DNA from: Portulaca oleracea
Lineage: Eukaryota > Streptophyta > Magnoliopsida > Caryophyllales > Portulacaceae
Direction of reading: 5' to 3'
Length of the DNA stretch: 64,000 nt
Assembly: GCA_029582165.1 (NCBI GenBank)
Contig: CM055876.1
Location: 34,521,434-34,585,433, forward strand
Below are positions 54,715-64,000 of this stretch, piece by piece. Within the stretch, counting starts at the first letter, position 1. Each line of letters begins with the position of its first letter. The translations under genes were made by a program, and so were the position numbers. The notes beneath the pieces were generated by a model that made no database searches, had not been told where the DNA came from, and saw only the letters and a list, made by a program, of their open reading frames with translations.

Positions 54715-54920
54715 TACATTGCAACATTAAGAGTAACACACCATTGATGAGCATAAATACAATAGCAACACTGACATTTAAAATTGGCTGCAATATGCAT
54801 GGGACCTATTATCATCTCTGGGTTTAGGACAATCATGTCGATACCATGTTCTTTTGCAAATTTGTAGGCAACTTCTTTCAACATGATCTTTGAAACTGCA
54901 TACCACATTTGCATTTGAGA
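54715..54920 (-). pseudogene. Fragment of a cinnamoyl-CoA reductase/phenylacetaldehyde reductase-like SDR gene
   Basis: The minus-strand translation MWYAVSKIMLKEVAYKFAKE then HGIDMIVLNPEMIIGP matches the catalytic-helix region of plant CCR-like short-chain reductases, including the Y-x-x-x-K pair (YAVSK). Just after the GP the reading frame shifts by one base, and similarity continues as LQPILNVSVAIVFMLINGV. No other exons are present, and there is no start or Rossmann glycine motif. It lies between two inverted-repeat arms, which suggests a captured gene fragment in a Pack-type DNA element. A degenerated inverted gene duplication is the alternative. Confidence 0.75.
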
Positions 54921-55103
54921 TCTCTTCGGCGAATGGTGTTGAGATGATGGTGGGCTGGGAAGTGAGAGAGAGGAAGTATGAGGATGAGAACTGGGGTTCG
55001 AAGAGAGAGAAAGTGTGAGTAGGGGACGTCTTTTCCGGATGAATTATAAGACAAACCATGGTTCATTTTTGTAGATAGTCATGGATATCTTCAAAGGTAA
55101 CCA
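54900..55103 (-). repeat. Right inverted-repeat arm of the CCR-fragment locus
   Basis: Reverse complement of 29080-29116 joined to 54404-54575, with about 200 bp of recognisable pairing. Confidence 0.75.
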
Positions 55104-55491
55104 TGGTTTGTTTCGTAGTTACCATATACGTAAATCAAAGAGAGAAGGCTAGGGTAGAGCAATTGGAAAAAAAACCCTGACAATTCAAATCAGCAATGAT
55201 GGGTCCCCTTTTCTCTCTCATAAATTAGGACCTCATGGTCCTCATGTCCTTCATGGTCAATTTGCATCTTGGGCAATATAAATCCTCCATGGTCAATAAC
55301 TCTAACATTTTTAGGGAAAGAAAATGTTAGACCAACACAACCTGTTTAAGGAAGTCCCGAACTCAGCCTGTTGCCCACCCATGGTCCTTGGGATATTGCA
55401 TCCTCCCTTACGTATTGTTTATAGTCTGTTTGTTTTGGATGCAAAGAGGGAGAGGGGAGGGAAAGGGAGATTATTATTTAATTTTTTTTAT
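55104..55491. other. Intergenic region
   Basis: No gene supported. Phrases such as CTCATGGTC and CCATGGTC recur at 55232-55300. Confidence 0.35.
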
Positions 55492-55915
55492 GGATTATTG
55501 GATGATAATACGCTGAACTTTAGGGGTATTGGACAATAATACACTGAACTTTTTTCTTGGACTCTAATACACTGAACTTTGAGGGTATTGGACAATAACG
55601 CACTCAGACCAATTTCGCTGGTGGTTGACGCGGTGGCTGTCCTACTTTGAGGTGTCGTTTTTCTATTTTTTTCAGAAAAAACTTTTGCCGCATAAGAAAG
55701 TACACATAAGCATGATGACTAATATTTTTTTTGGAAAAAAATAGAAAAATGATACCTCAAAATAGCACAGCCACTGCGTCAACCTCCAGCTGAATTGGTC
55801 TGAGTGCATTATTATCCAATACCCTTAAAGTTCAGTGTATTAGAGTCCAAGAAAAAAGTTCAGTGTATTATTGTCCAATACCCTTAAAGTTCAGTATATT
55901 ATCATCCAATAATCC
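55492..55915. mobile_element. Foldback MULE-MITE, copy 1
   Basis: Starts GGATTATTGGATGATAATA and ends with its inverted copy, with near-complete self-complementarity. Flanked by a perfect 9-bp duplication TTTTTTTAT (55483-55491 and 55916-55924). The arms carry ACTGAACTTTGAGGGTATTG and TCTAATACACTGAACTT. No coding capacity. Confidence 0.88.
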
Positions 55916-56189
55916 TTTTTTTATTTGAGAATAAAAATAAGGGGTAAAGGGAGAAAAAGGAAAGGAAAAGGAGGGAGGTAATTAGGGGCGATGAGACGAA
56001 TATTTACTACTTTTTTTTTATCTTTTCTAGTTAACCAGAAAATTGCGAGTTAACCAGAAAATTGAGAAGGTAATAAAATAAAACAATTAATGGTGAAAAA
56101 TACCCAAAAAAATTTGAATTTCATCTCATGTGAAGAAAAAGTAGAGCAGGTCGATAGAAAAAGAGAAAAAGAAAAGTAGAGGAGCGTCG

Positions 56190-56590
56190 GCAAAAATTCT
56201 TCCAACCCGAATATTCAAATTTGTCCGACCCGAATTAAATCGAGTTTGGTTATCAATTTTTTATCTGAATTTCGAATTCGGACAATTTCCTTTTGTCCGA
56301 TTTTAAGATCGAGTTGGGTTCGATTCTGGGTTAAGAAATTCGAACGTCCGTATTTTGGGTCAAATTCAGATTCGAATACATTCAAACACTGTCCAAACCC
56401 TGCAATTCGAAAAAGTATTAAAATTATGTCCAAATTTAGTGTAAATTCGGATTTGGATATATTTGAACAAATCTGAGTTCGAACAAATTTAGACAATTTG
56501 GGTCCTGATTCAAACATCACAAGGTATCCAAATTTAAAATTTGGACATGTTCAAAGTTTCGAGATTTTGTTTGAAGAATTGTCTGAACCC
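56190..56590. repeat. Low-complexity TTCGAA/GGACAA-rich repeat
   Basis: Frequent ATTCGAATTCGGACA, GTCCGA and AATTTGGACA phrases. This is probably decayed repeat DNA just upstream of the SKL2 promoter region. Confidence 0.4.
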
Positions 56591-56737
56591 AATTTGACCA
56601 ATATTGACACCGCTAGAGAAAATTGATGGAATAGTAAGGAGGGAAAATTCAGGTGGAAAATATATTTTCGTAGTTTCTGAAAATAAAACTCAATCAGACA
56701 TTATCCCACCGGCCAACAGTCCATCCAGTCGTTGGAA

Positions 56738-59700
56738 ATGGCGGCCTGTTCGTTAGGCCATGGATTCGCCCTCAGTACAGTTGCAGCAATCGTTGATAAA
56801 CCCTCCACATCTTCTTCTTCTTCTTACAATGCTTCTGCAATTCGAATCAAGTTCAATGGCGAATCCATAATTCGAGCCAAACCCCTTTATTTTCCTCCAT
56901 TTTCATCCACACCTCGTTTCGCACCCAACAATGGCGCCATTGTACGAAAACCTGGCTCCGTATTTTGCCATAACGTCTCCGTTGATCCTCCAAACACCAC
57001 CCAGTATGAGGTATTCCTTGTTTTTCTCTCTGTTACTATACACACTGGAATTTGTCGAGGGTTTATGTGTTGGTTTAATTGCGAAATCTGCGATTTGATT
57101 GAAGCTTGTTTGGCATCAGTTGAGTTGGGATGCTGTAAAATTTGGAATTAGGAGAATATTTCGTGGGTGATGGGTTTATGTTTTGGGGGTGGTTGTTCGG
57201 CATGAATGTTGATGAGTTTACATTGAATTGAATTAGGGCATAAGAAGGGTTCTGGGAAATCTGAGATTTGATTGAAGCTTGTTTGGAATTGTTAGAGATA
57301 ATACCCAATCAATTTGGCATCAGTTGAGTTGGGATGCTGTGAAATTTGGAATTAGGAGAGAATTTAGTGGGTGGTTGGGTTTATATTTTGCAGTTGATTG
57401 TTTGGCATGAATGTTGATGGGTTTCTTTGAATTGAATTAGGGCATAAGAAGAGTGCTAAAAAAGAATGAGGCTTTGAATGTTCTAGCTTGCTCTTCAAAC
57501 TAAAATTTTTCTTCTCTAGTTGTAGACAATACTATTCATACATAAATTAAGTTCTTTCACTACATGATTATTATGTTTGTGAAATGTATAGGGAAACTGC
57601 ATACTGAGCATGCTATGTATTACAGTGAAACTATGATATGCTTGGGCTAGTGCCCATGAGTAAGCCAAAAAACAAAGTAGATGATGAAATCCCAAAATAG
57701 TGCTGTCGATACTCTGCCTGTTGCATGTGCAATTCTAAGTTCCAACCTTGGTTAAGAAACTTAGATCAGCTAGGCATATGCAAGAGTCTAGGCTTGGCAA
57801 TCGGTGAATCGGTTCGGGTTCGGGTCGGTTGAATGTCGGTTTGGGTTAACATCGGTTCAGCCAATTTTTGTTCGGTTACGGGCTGACTACTTCAGGTGAG
57901 TTTTATCCGGGTTGGTTCTGGTGAAACGTAGAGTATTATTGTGGCAGTAGGAGATGACATGGAATAATCCCAAGTGCATCATTTAGAAAAGGGTTCAAAT
58001 TTCACTGGTTGAAATTTGGTCTACAGATATATAAGAATAATGAAATGTGGAAGTAAGAGAACCAAGTATTTGAATTTGATGTACGTTTGATTCTTCTAGA
58101 TTGCGTTATTTATTCAAAAGTTTTTAATTAGAATCTGAGTTTGCATTTAACCTTTTTAAATTGCAGTTTTAGAATGGATATTCTGATATAATATGCTCTA
58201 AACTTTAAAATTGCAGTTTCAAGATGGATCTTCTGATGTGGAGCTAAGATTGCTAGGTATCGGGGTTCAGAGTTCAAAGGAGATACATGTGGATGCTGAT
58301 GGAAGCTCATTAGTTGTACAGATACGCCGCCCTGAATCCATCAGTACACTTATGGAAACTAATCGACTCTATGGCATGATAAAACCCGGTGAAACTATAT
58401 GGTAAATGTAAAAAAAAAAAAGAAAAAAAAGCATGAACTCTTTGAATACTTACGAAAGGCTTAATGTGTAAGAAATGCTATCTCACAGCAAAGGTTAGGC
58501 ATATTGCCCAAATTCGGATTCTGGATTTGGATGATGACTGCTAACATGTATTAGAAACAGGTATTTGGATGATGATCAACTGGTTATTAATTTGAGGAAG
58601 CAAGACCCGGAGTTGAAATGGCCTGATATTGTGGAATCCTGGGAATCCCTTAGTTCTGGTGTCGTGCAACTTTTGAAAGGAACATCAGTCTACCTAGTTG
58701 GCGATTCCTCTGAAATCAATAAGAAAGTTGCTCATGAGCTTGCAGTTGGTCTTGGGTATGTTCTTTTTATTTTTGGACAAAACCTGTAAGAACACATTAA
58801 TTTCAATGTGGTAGTTTAATAGTATGATTGTAATAGGTAAAGATTAATTTGGAATATGGAGTATAGAGGCTACTACGCACCCCACCCCACCCACTCACAC
58901 ACACACACACAAAAACAACAACAACAAAGGAGCCTAAACTGGGTAACCCTGTTTGATTGCTGACGGCTTGATGTTGAGAATTGGTTGCATTTATCAAATG
59001 ATAGTGTTGAAAGAGTTTCACATTCATATATGATGTACCTGACAAATGTTTGAATACTTGAGCAATTGTAAATCTCTCCATATTCTAGTAATTCATTATC
59101 GTTTGGCTGTTATTTCTGCTGCTGTCGTAAGCTAGTACTTTCCCCCTATTGTATGCTTTATTATGTTATTTGATGGTAATCAGGTACACACCGCTTGATA
59201 CAAAGGATTTGCTGGAAAGTTTTGCAAAGCGAAGCATAGAGTCTTGTAAGTTTTTGCTGCATGCTTCTCATGTTTGCCATCTTTTGTTTTCATGTACGAA
59301 TTTTGAAAACCAAACAGAAGACAGTAACCTGTCCTTCCATTCTGTGGCCCAGCCTAGACGAAACGCAACAGCCTACAAGATTGTTCTTTTTTCAAAAAGA
59401 AAATTTCTTTGTTAATAAATCCAGTTTCTATTGAACTAGTATAAGACTAGTCACTAGAGCATCGACACAGCTTCTAAAATCTAATATAAGATATTGAGGT
59501 CTGGAGATTGAACACAACTGATAACACACACAATAAAGAATTATGTTTGTGTAACTTGAAAATGTGTTGATTTTTCAAAGGCTTACTTTCACTCATTGAC
59601 TACTTAAAGACAGTAACATAGAATCAGTGATAAAGTTTTTGGCGAAGACATTTTATGATGGAAAGCAAGATACATGCTGAGATGGTTTTATAAACATAGT

Positions 59701-60736
59701 AGTATAAGTTGGTTGTCTTTGTGCTCAGCTTGGTTTTAAAATCTGCCACTACTTACCACACCATATAATGGCATATCTTGATTTTTGTTGCCATTTCCAT
59801 ATCATAGTGCGATAATAATTTGCTAAAAATTGCAGGGGTTGCTGAAGAAGGACCAGACTCTGTTGCTGAAGCAGAAGAAGCAGTTTTAGAGAGCTTAAGC
59901 AGGTAACATCATTCATAAATCATAACTAAGAGCCGCTTTCTTTTGCTTGTACAGTTGTATGTGTCTGATTGGGCCTTTTTCTTTGAATTTGCCAGTCATG
60001 TCCGGGCAGTTGTTGCTACATTAGGTGGCCAACATGGAGCCGCTGGACACACGGACAAATGGCGTCATCTTTATGCTGGATTTACCGCGTGGTTGTCAGA
60101 ATCTGAAGCAACTGGTAATTACTCTTGCAGTTTAATGATTACGTGAAATCCATATACAACAAATAATCTTCAAGAGTCTCTACATACTTCATGACATGTC
60201 TGGGTTATGAACCATTCATTATCCTCGAGACTTGAGTCCTCCTCGTAGTAAGTATCTTGCAAACTTTTTTACGCAAAGCGGCGTACATAAAAATTACTAC
60301 TGCTGCAGATGAAGATTCAGCAAAAGAAGAGGCTAAAAAGCAAGTGAATGACGGGAGTGTTGGTTATTCAAAAGCGGACGTGGTAGTCAAGTTCGGAGGT
60401 TGGGACCCTAACCATGCCAAAGACGTCGCACAAGCCTCCTTGAGTGCCTTGAAACAGCTGATCTTATCTGACAAAAAGCTCCCAGGTAGTTTAGAGCTAT
60501 CATTTGCATTCTTCTTGGTTCCTTTACGTCTAAATCTTAAACATTTGAATCCCCCAACCGCGTTTAAACGTGTTTTTGCTCGGAGGTTATTGTGTAATTT
60601 TCCGACATTGTTTGTGGTTTGTGAAGGTAAGAAGAGTTTATACATAAGGCTAGGTTGCCGCGGAGATTGGCCAAACATCAAGCCGCCTGGGTGGGACCCA
60701 TCAACCGGAACAGACACGCCTCCCAACGCATTGTAG
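56738..60736 (+). CDS. SKL2: Probable inactive shikimate kinase-like 2, chloroplastic
   Basis: Plastid-targeted SKL2-type protein. Exons: 56738..57010, 58217..58401, 58561..58755, 59184..59245, 59836..59902, 59996..60114, 60309..60485, 60627..60736; all junctions are GT/AG and phases agree, giving 395 aa. Residues 1-80 are a serine-rich transit peptide. Residues 92-185 form a CS/p23-like domain (DVELRLLGIGVQSSKEIHVD, SLVVQIRRPES, LVINLRKQDPELKWPDI). The shikimate kinase-like domain follows (SVYLVGDSSEINKKVAHELA, GYTPLDTKDLLE, SHVRAVVATLGGQHGAAG). The ATP-binding P-loop is degenerate: GDSSEINKK replaces G-x-x-x-x-G-K-S/T. This agrees with the family being non-catalytic. The C terminus is WPNIKPPGWDPSTGTDTPPN. 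The ATG at 56738 is chosen; upstream in-frame codons begin only at a TTG. Confidence 0.93.
57080..57465 (+). repeat. ~204-bp tandem duplication in SKL2 intron 1
   Basis: GCATCAGTTGAGTTGGGATG occurs at 57113 and 57317. GAATTAGGGCATAAGAAG occurs at about 57232 and 57436. Two diverged copies in tandem. Confidence 0.85.
57790..57925. repeat. GGTTCGGGTT-rich dispersed repeat in SKL2 intron 1
   Basis: Related to 10690-10805, with the shared GTGAATCGGTTCGGGTT start and GGTGAGTTTTAT. Intronic. Confidence 0.55.
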
Positions 60737-61095
60737 ATCGAATTCTTTCATAAATTCCTCCATGTAAGAAATCCACTCTTTCTGGCAACTGTTTTGGTGT
60801 TTCCTTTTCTATGTCTGTCACTGATGGGAAAAAGTAAATAAATACTGATATTGTGATCTCTGTTTGGTGTTTGATTGCAGAGCATGCCTAAACTTTTGAT
60901 TGAAGAACTACGACGTTATTTAATCAACAGAGAAGTGTCCTAATGAGAGTAATGTTATCGACTGTCATGTGTAACATCCTATATATTTGTAATCTAATTA
61001 TTAAATACGTTTCAATTATAGTTAGTTTATATGCTAATTAAAAAGTTAATCCTTTTGTCTTAAAATGTGTTGAACTCACTTCGGTTTACTGTATA

Positions 61096-61311
61096 CTTCT
61101 GCTGTCCCAAATTATTTAACACTTTTGACTAAATTCTGACCATTAATTATTTACAAATTACAATCAGTCACAATATGAAATTAACTCTATGGTAACTTTT
61201 AGTAAAGTATCTTTCTAATGGCGGTAATTTTATATCGTAACTCATTATAATTTGTGAGTAATTAAGGGTTAAAATTTAATCAAAGTGTCAATTAATTTGG
61301 GACGGAAGAAG
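61096..61311. mobile_element. Stowaway-like MITE
   Basis: The left end CTTCTGCTGTCCCAAATTAT and the reversed right end CTTCTTCCGTCCCAAATTAA match the Stowaway CTCCCTCCGTCCC type. TA precedes the left end; the right TA is not preserved. 216 bp, AT-rich. Confidence 0.75.
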
Positions 61312-61591
61312 TGGTGTCAATAGCATTATTACTAGCAATGCCAATCATCATTTTACTAATTTTTAAATTCTGTTAATCATTATTGTAATAACCAAAATTT
61401 TATAAAGATTTTTCAAAAAAAAAAATTATATAAAGATTTTACTTTTAATACATAATTATTTCCAAATATGAATAATCATAATCTTTTGTTCCCAATTATA
61501 CTTTCCAATTGTTACTACTGGAATAGGCAAATATTAGATTTTGCGTTGTGACTAACTCTACTGCTAGTCTATTGAAAATAGTTATTCTACC

Positions 61592-62089
61592 AAGCCTCCA
61601 TCTCTTTTCTTTTTCTCTCTAGAAAACTCTAGTCTCCATCTCCTTGGAGGGGCTGCCATTGATTCTTTTGTCGATAGTAAGCCCCAATTTGCTTGATTTC
61701 TACCCCAATTATTAGTTTGATTTTACATTTACGCAAAGAAAGTTAGTCTGTTCTTTTGTAAGAGTTTTTTTGTACCCTTATTTAGGGTTTTTAGTCTCTT
61801 TCTAGAGTTTTTGTTCAGTTGGTGTGATCTAATATGTTGGATGAAGATCGACTTTCAAATCGCTATAGCACGGGTTGTGAGGTTCTCCATCAATGCTAAA
61901 GATGCAGAGTCATTGAAGAAAGATGCAGAGTTATCGGAGTCGAACGTCGGTAAGATTAATATTAGTTATTTGGAAGTTGAATTTCATATCTATGTTTTAG
62001 ATATACAATTGTTCAATCACGATTTTTATTGTAAGTGTCGTTTGACTTTTTATTAATGAAATCGTTATGTTTGGTTTCAAAAAAAAAAA
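61592..62089 (+). mobile_element. Poly(A) retroposon (LINE-derived or SINE-like)
   Basis: About 500 bp ending in TTTATTAATGAAATCGTTAT, a short spacer and a 12-base A tail. Flanked by a perfect 12-bp duplication AGTTATTCTACC (61580-61591 and 62090-62101). This is the signature of target-primed reverse transcription. No RT or endonuclease is encoded; the short frame at 61811-62056 has no recognisable domain. A 5'-truncated LINE or a non-autonomous derivative fits best. Confidence 0.8.
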
Positions 62090-62173
62090 AGTTATTCTAC
62101 CTAATTCATTTCTACAAAATCTTTTCTTACCTATTCTCAAGCTACCTTATCTACTTATTTTACATAATATGTA

Positions 62174-62566
62174 GGATTATTGGATGATAATACACTGAAC
62201 TTTAGGTGTATTGGACAATAATGCACTGAACTTTTTTCTTGGATTCTAATACACTGAACTTTGAGGGTATTGGATAATAGTGAACTCAGACCAATTCAGC
62301 TGGTAGTTGACGCGGTGACTCTCCTACTTTGAGGTATCGTTTTTCTATTTTTTTTCAAAAAATATATTAATCATCTTGCTTATGTGTACTTTCTTCCACG
62401 ACAAAAGTTTTTTTTGAAAAAAATAGAAAAACGACACCTCAAAGTAGGACAGCCACCACGTCAACTACCAGCTGAATTGGTCTGAGTGTGTTATTGTCCA
62501 ATACCCTCAAAGTTCAGTGTATTAGAGTCCAAGAAAAAAGTTCAGTGTATTATCATCCAGTAATTC
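62174..62566. mobile_element. Foldback MULE-MITE, copy 2
   Basis: Same family as 55492-55915, with start GGATTATTGGATGATAATA and the shared ACTGAACTTTGAGGGTATTG. Flanked by TAATATGTA and TAATATATA (8 of 9 matching). Confidence 0.85.
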
Positions 62567-63023
62567 TAATATATATTAAAAGTTCATATATTATGATATA
62601 CAAAAAATTGCTGGGAGGTGTCATACATTCTTAACAATTGATCACTGGGGGACCACATTTTTTTAATGCACTCAAAGGGGACAAAGTTATCAAACAAATG
62701 GCTCCCAGGTGACTTTTTACGGTCATTTATAGCCGGAATCAATGAAAATACTAAAAACCCTTGGGGAAGTTTGTGAAAAGACCATGTTGCCCTTATTTTT
62801 GCCCGCACCATTCCCCTTCTATCCAGCGGTGTTCAGGGAGTAAATTGTGCCCAAATTTGCCCAAAACCCACCTCCCCAAATCAGTCTCTACCCTTAATTT
62901 TTGATCAAAATCCAAACTTTCACCAAAAATTCACTCTAACTTGTTCACAACCATGGCGGTAAGAGAAGGGGTGGTGAATCAAGTCTGGCGATGTTGCTTG
63001 GAGTTCGAAAGAAGTAGAAGGAT
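62567..63023. other. Intergenic region
   Basis: No gene supported. The minus-strand frame at 62584-62811 has no recognised motif. Confidence 0.35.
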
Positions 63024-63200
63024 GCAAAACCCAATTAATACTGCATCAAGTACTACCAGACTGCCTCAAATTTGAAGAAAAGCAGGCATACCCAGATTAA
63101 AACAAGCAAAACCCAATTAACACTGCATCAAATACTACCAAACTGCCTCAAATTTGAAGAAAAGCAGGCATACCCAGATCAAAATAAGTAAAACCCAATT
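63024..63200. repeat. 82-bp tandem repeat, about 2.2 copies
   Basis: GCAAAACCCAATTAA..CTGCATCAA begins at 63024 and 63106. Both copies contain AAGAAAAGCAGGCATACCCA. Confidence 0.9.
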
Positions 63201-63456
63201 GAGATTGAAGCGAGAAGTAAAAAAGTATTGCAAAAAGGATAGAGAGTCACCAAATAACCACAAATTGCACTTGATAATCGGTCCCTTTGAACTCAAAATC
63301 TGCAATGTAATTGATATTTAGATGAACTCGCAAATGTCCGTGAACTGAACCAATTGGCGCCTCTACAGTTGGCAACTATCTTTCCATTATGCTACACAAT
63401 ATGGTTGATGTAGCAATCATGCTTGGTGGTGAAGTCCCTCTCCAATTACACTCATA

Positions 63457-63740
63457 CTATACCGCATCGTTTGGTGGCGGGCTTAAAAGCCTAATCACCT
63501 GTTGAGCACTATCAATTTGTTGTCTTCTGGCAGCATCATTCTCAATTAGTTCACTTACTAACGACGCCAATCTTTGAGGGGTGCATCTTCGAAATAGGGC
63601 TTCAGGAATCACAGGTGAATCTAATAGGATATTAGGGAGCGATATGTGTGAAACCTTGGCTTTGTAACGAATCAACCATTCGGTCAAGATATATGGGCTC
63701 TATATGCAACAACACAAGGTAGTTTCGCAAGTTTCCCAGG
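63457..63740 (-). pseudogene. LPXB: 3' part of an LPXB-like gene (lipid-A-disaccharide synthase), frameshifted
   Basis: The minus strand encodes a C terminus resembling plant mitochondrial LpxB homologues, GT19 enzymes that join UDP-diacylglucosamine and lipid X. The segments are LTEWLIRYKAK, ISLPNILLDSPVIPEALF, RLASLVSELIENDAARRQQI and VIRLLSPP, followed by a stop. Immediately upstream, KLAKLPCVVAYRAH continues the same family in another frame. The two are separated by what looks like a 2-bp AT insertion in an ATATAT run (about 63689-63694). No further upstream LpxB exons are recognisable before the window ends at 64000. This may be a truncated pseudogene, or the last exon of a gene that runs off the window with a sequence error. 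Confidence 0.65.
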
Positions 63741-64000
63741 AGAGGAATTGCCCAGGAGAGGAAAACCACACCCAGAAACCCAATTCAATGGAACCCACTT
63801 CTTCGAATCTCATCTCTATATACTCGCATTTTTTTTGTAATCGAAACCCTAATTTTCCAGAATCGACACCTACATGTATCATTCACAAGTTCAACGATGC
63901 AACAAACACCAAGGATTAAGGAGGAAGAATGATGAAGAACGAAGATGGAGTTCGATTAGTAGAGTGACATGTGACTCTCCTCGCCATTGTAGCTCAAGGA

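Noticed and set aside
54390..55066. ORFs of 62-101 aa in the inverted-repeat arms
   Set aside because: They combine arm sequence with fragments of the reductase exon in unrelated frames; the only recognisable homology is the short reductase segment.
56732..56737. SKL2 start at 56732
   Set aside because: The codon there is TTG; the first ATG in frame is 56738.

Overview
This is a window of plant nuclear DNA, almost certainly from an angiosperm and probably not a grass. The evidence is intron-split genes of typical plant families: GT37 fucosyltransferase, Ole e 1-like protein, PLS-class PPR protein, NEN-type exonuclease, eight-cysteine lipid-transfer-like proteins, shikimate kinase-like 2 and a plant LpxB fragment. 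These sit in AT-rich intergenic DNA packed with MITEs, TA and CT microsatellites and nested Ty3/Gypsy elements. The species cannot be named from the sequence.

Layout. 0.4-2.9 kb: fucosyltransferase gene (minus, 2 exons). 4.1-4.7 kb: foldback MITE between TA microsatellites. 4.9-6.6 kb: Ole e 1-like secreted protein (minus, 2 exons). 6.8-7.7 kb: two MITEs. 8.6-10.2 kb: intronless PPR gene. 13.2-16.1 kb: NEN-like DEDDh exonuclease (plus, 6 exons) with a duplicated intron 1/exon 2 junction. 16.9-23.2 kb: three eight-cysteine genes on the minus strand, one frameshifted by a single base, separated by MITEs and by a Mutator-like element nested in a foldback element. 24.4-28.2 kb: another MITE, a long CT microsatellite, a complete TRIM retrotransposon and an orphan membrane-protein ORF.

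29.1-54.4 kb is one nested retrotransposon block. The outer element is a gag-only, Tat/Ogre-like Gypsy derivative bounded by a perfect AAAGG target duplication. Its two outer ends are the same LTR terminus in opposite orientation. Its second LTR is interrupted by a 13.3-kb Athila-type element on the minus strand, with gag, protease, RT, RNase H, integrase and an env-position ORF, several of them broken. The outer element itself sits in one arm of an inverted-repeat locus (29.08-29.12 plus 54.4-55.1 kb) that carries a frameshifted fragment of a cinnamoyl-CoA-reductase-like gene.

55.5-64 kb: a foldback MULE-MITE, the SKL2 gene (plus, 8 exons), a Stowaway-like MITE, a poly(A) retroposon with a 12-bp target duplication, a second copy of the MULE-MITE, and the 3' part of an LPXB-like gene with a 2-bp frameshift.

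The host genes do not form an operon or pathway; they are ordinary independent plant genes. The eight-cysteine genes are a local family cluster. The strongest unusual signals are structural: the inverted-LTR composite, arrays of palindromic motifs inside two unrelated retroelements, a set of four hairpins with covarying stems in the outer element, and the Pack-type inverted-repeat locus. Exon boundaries were set by reading GT/AG sites and codon phase; no alignment or transcript data were available.
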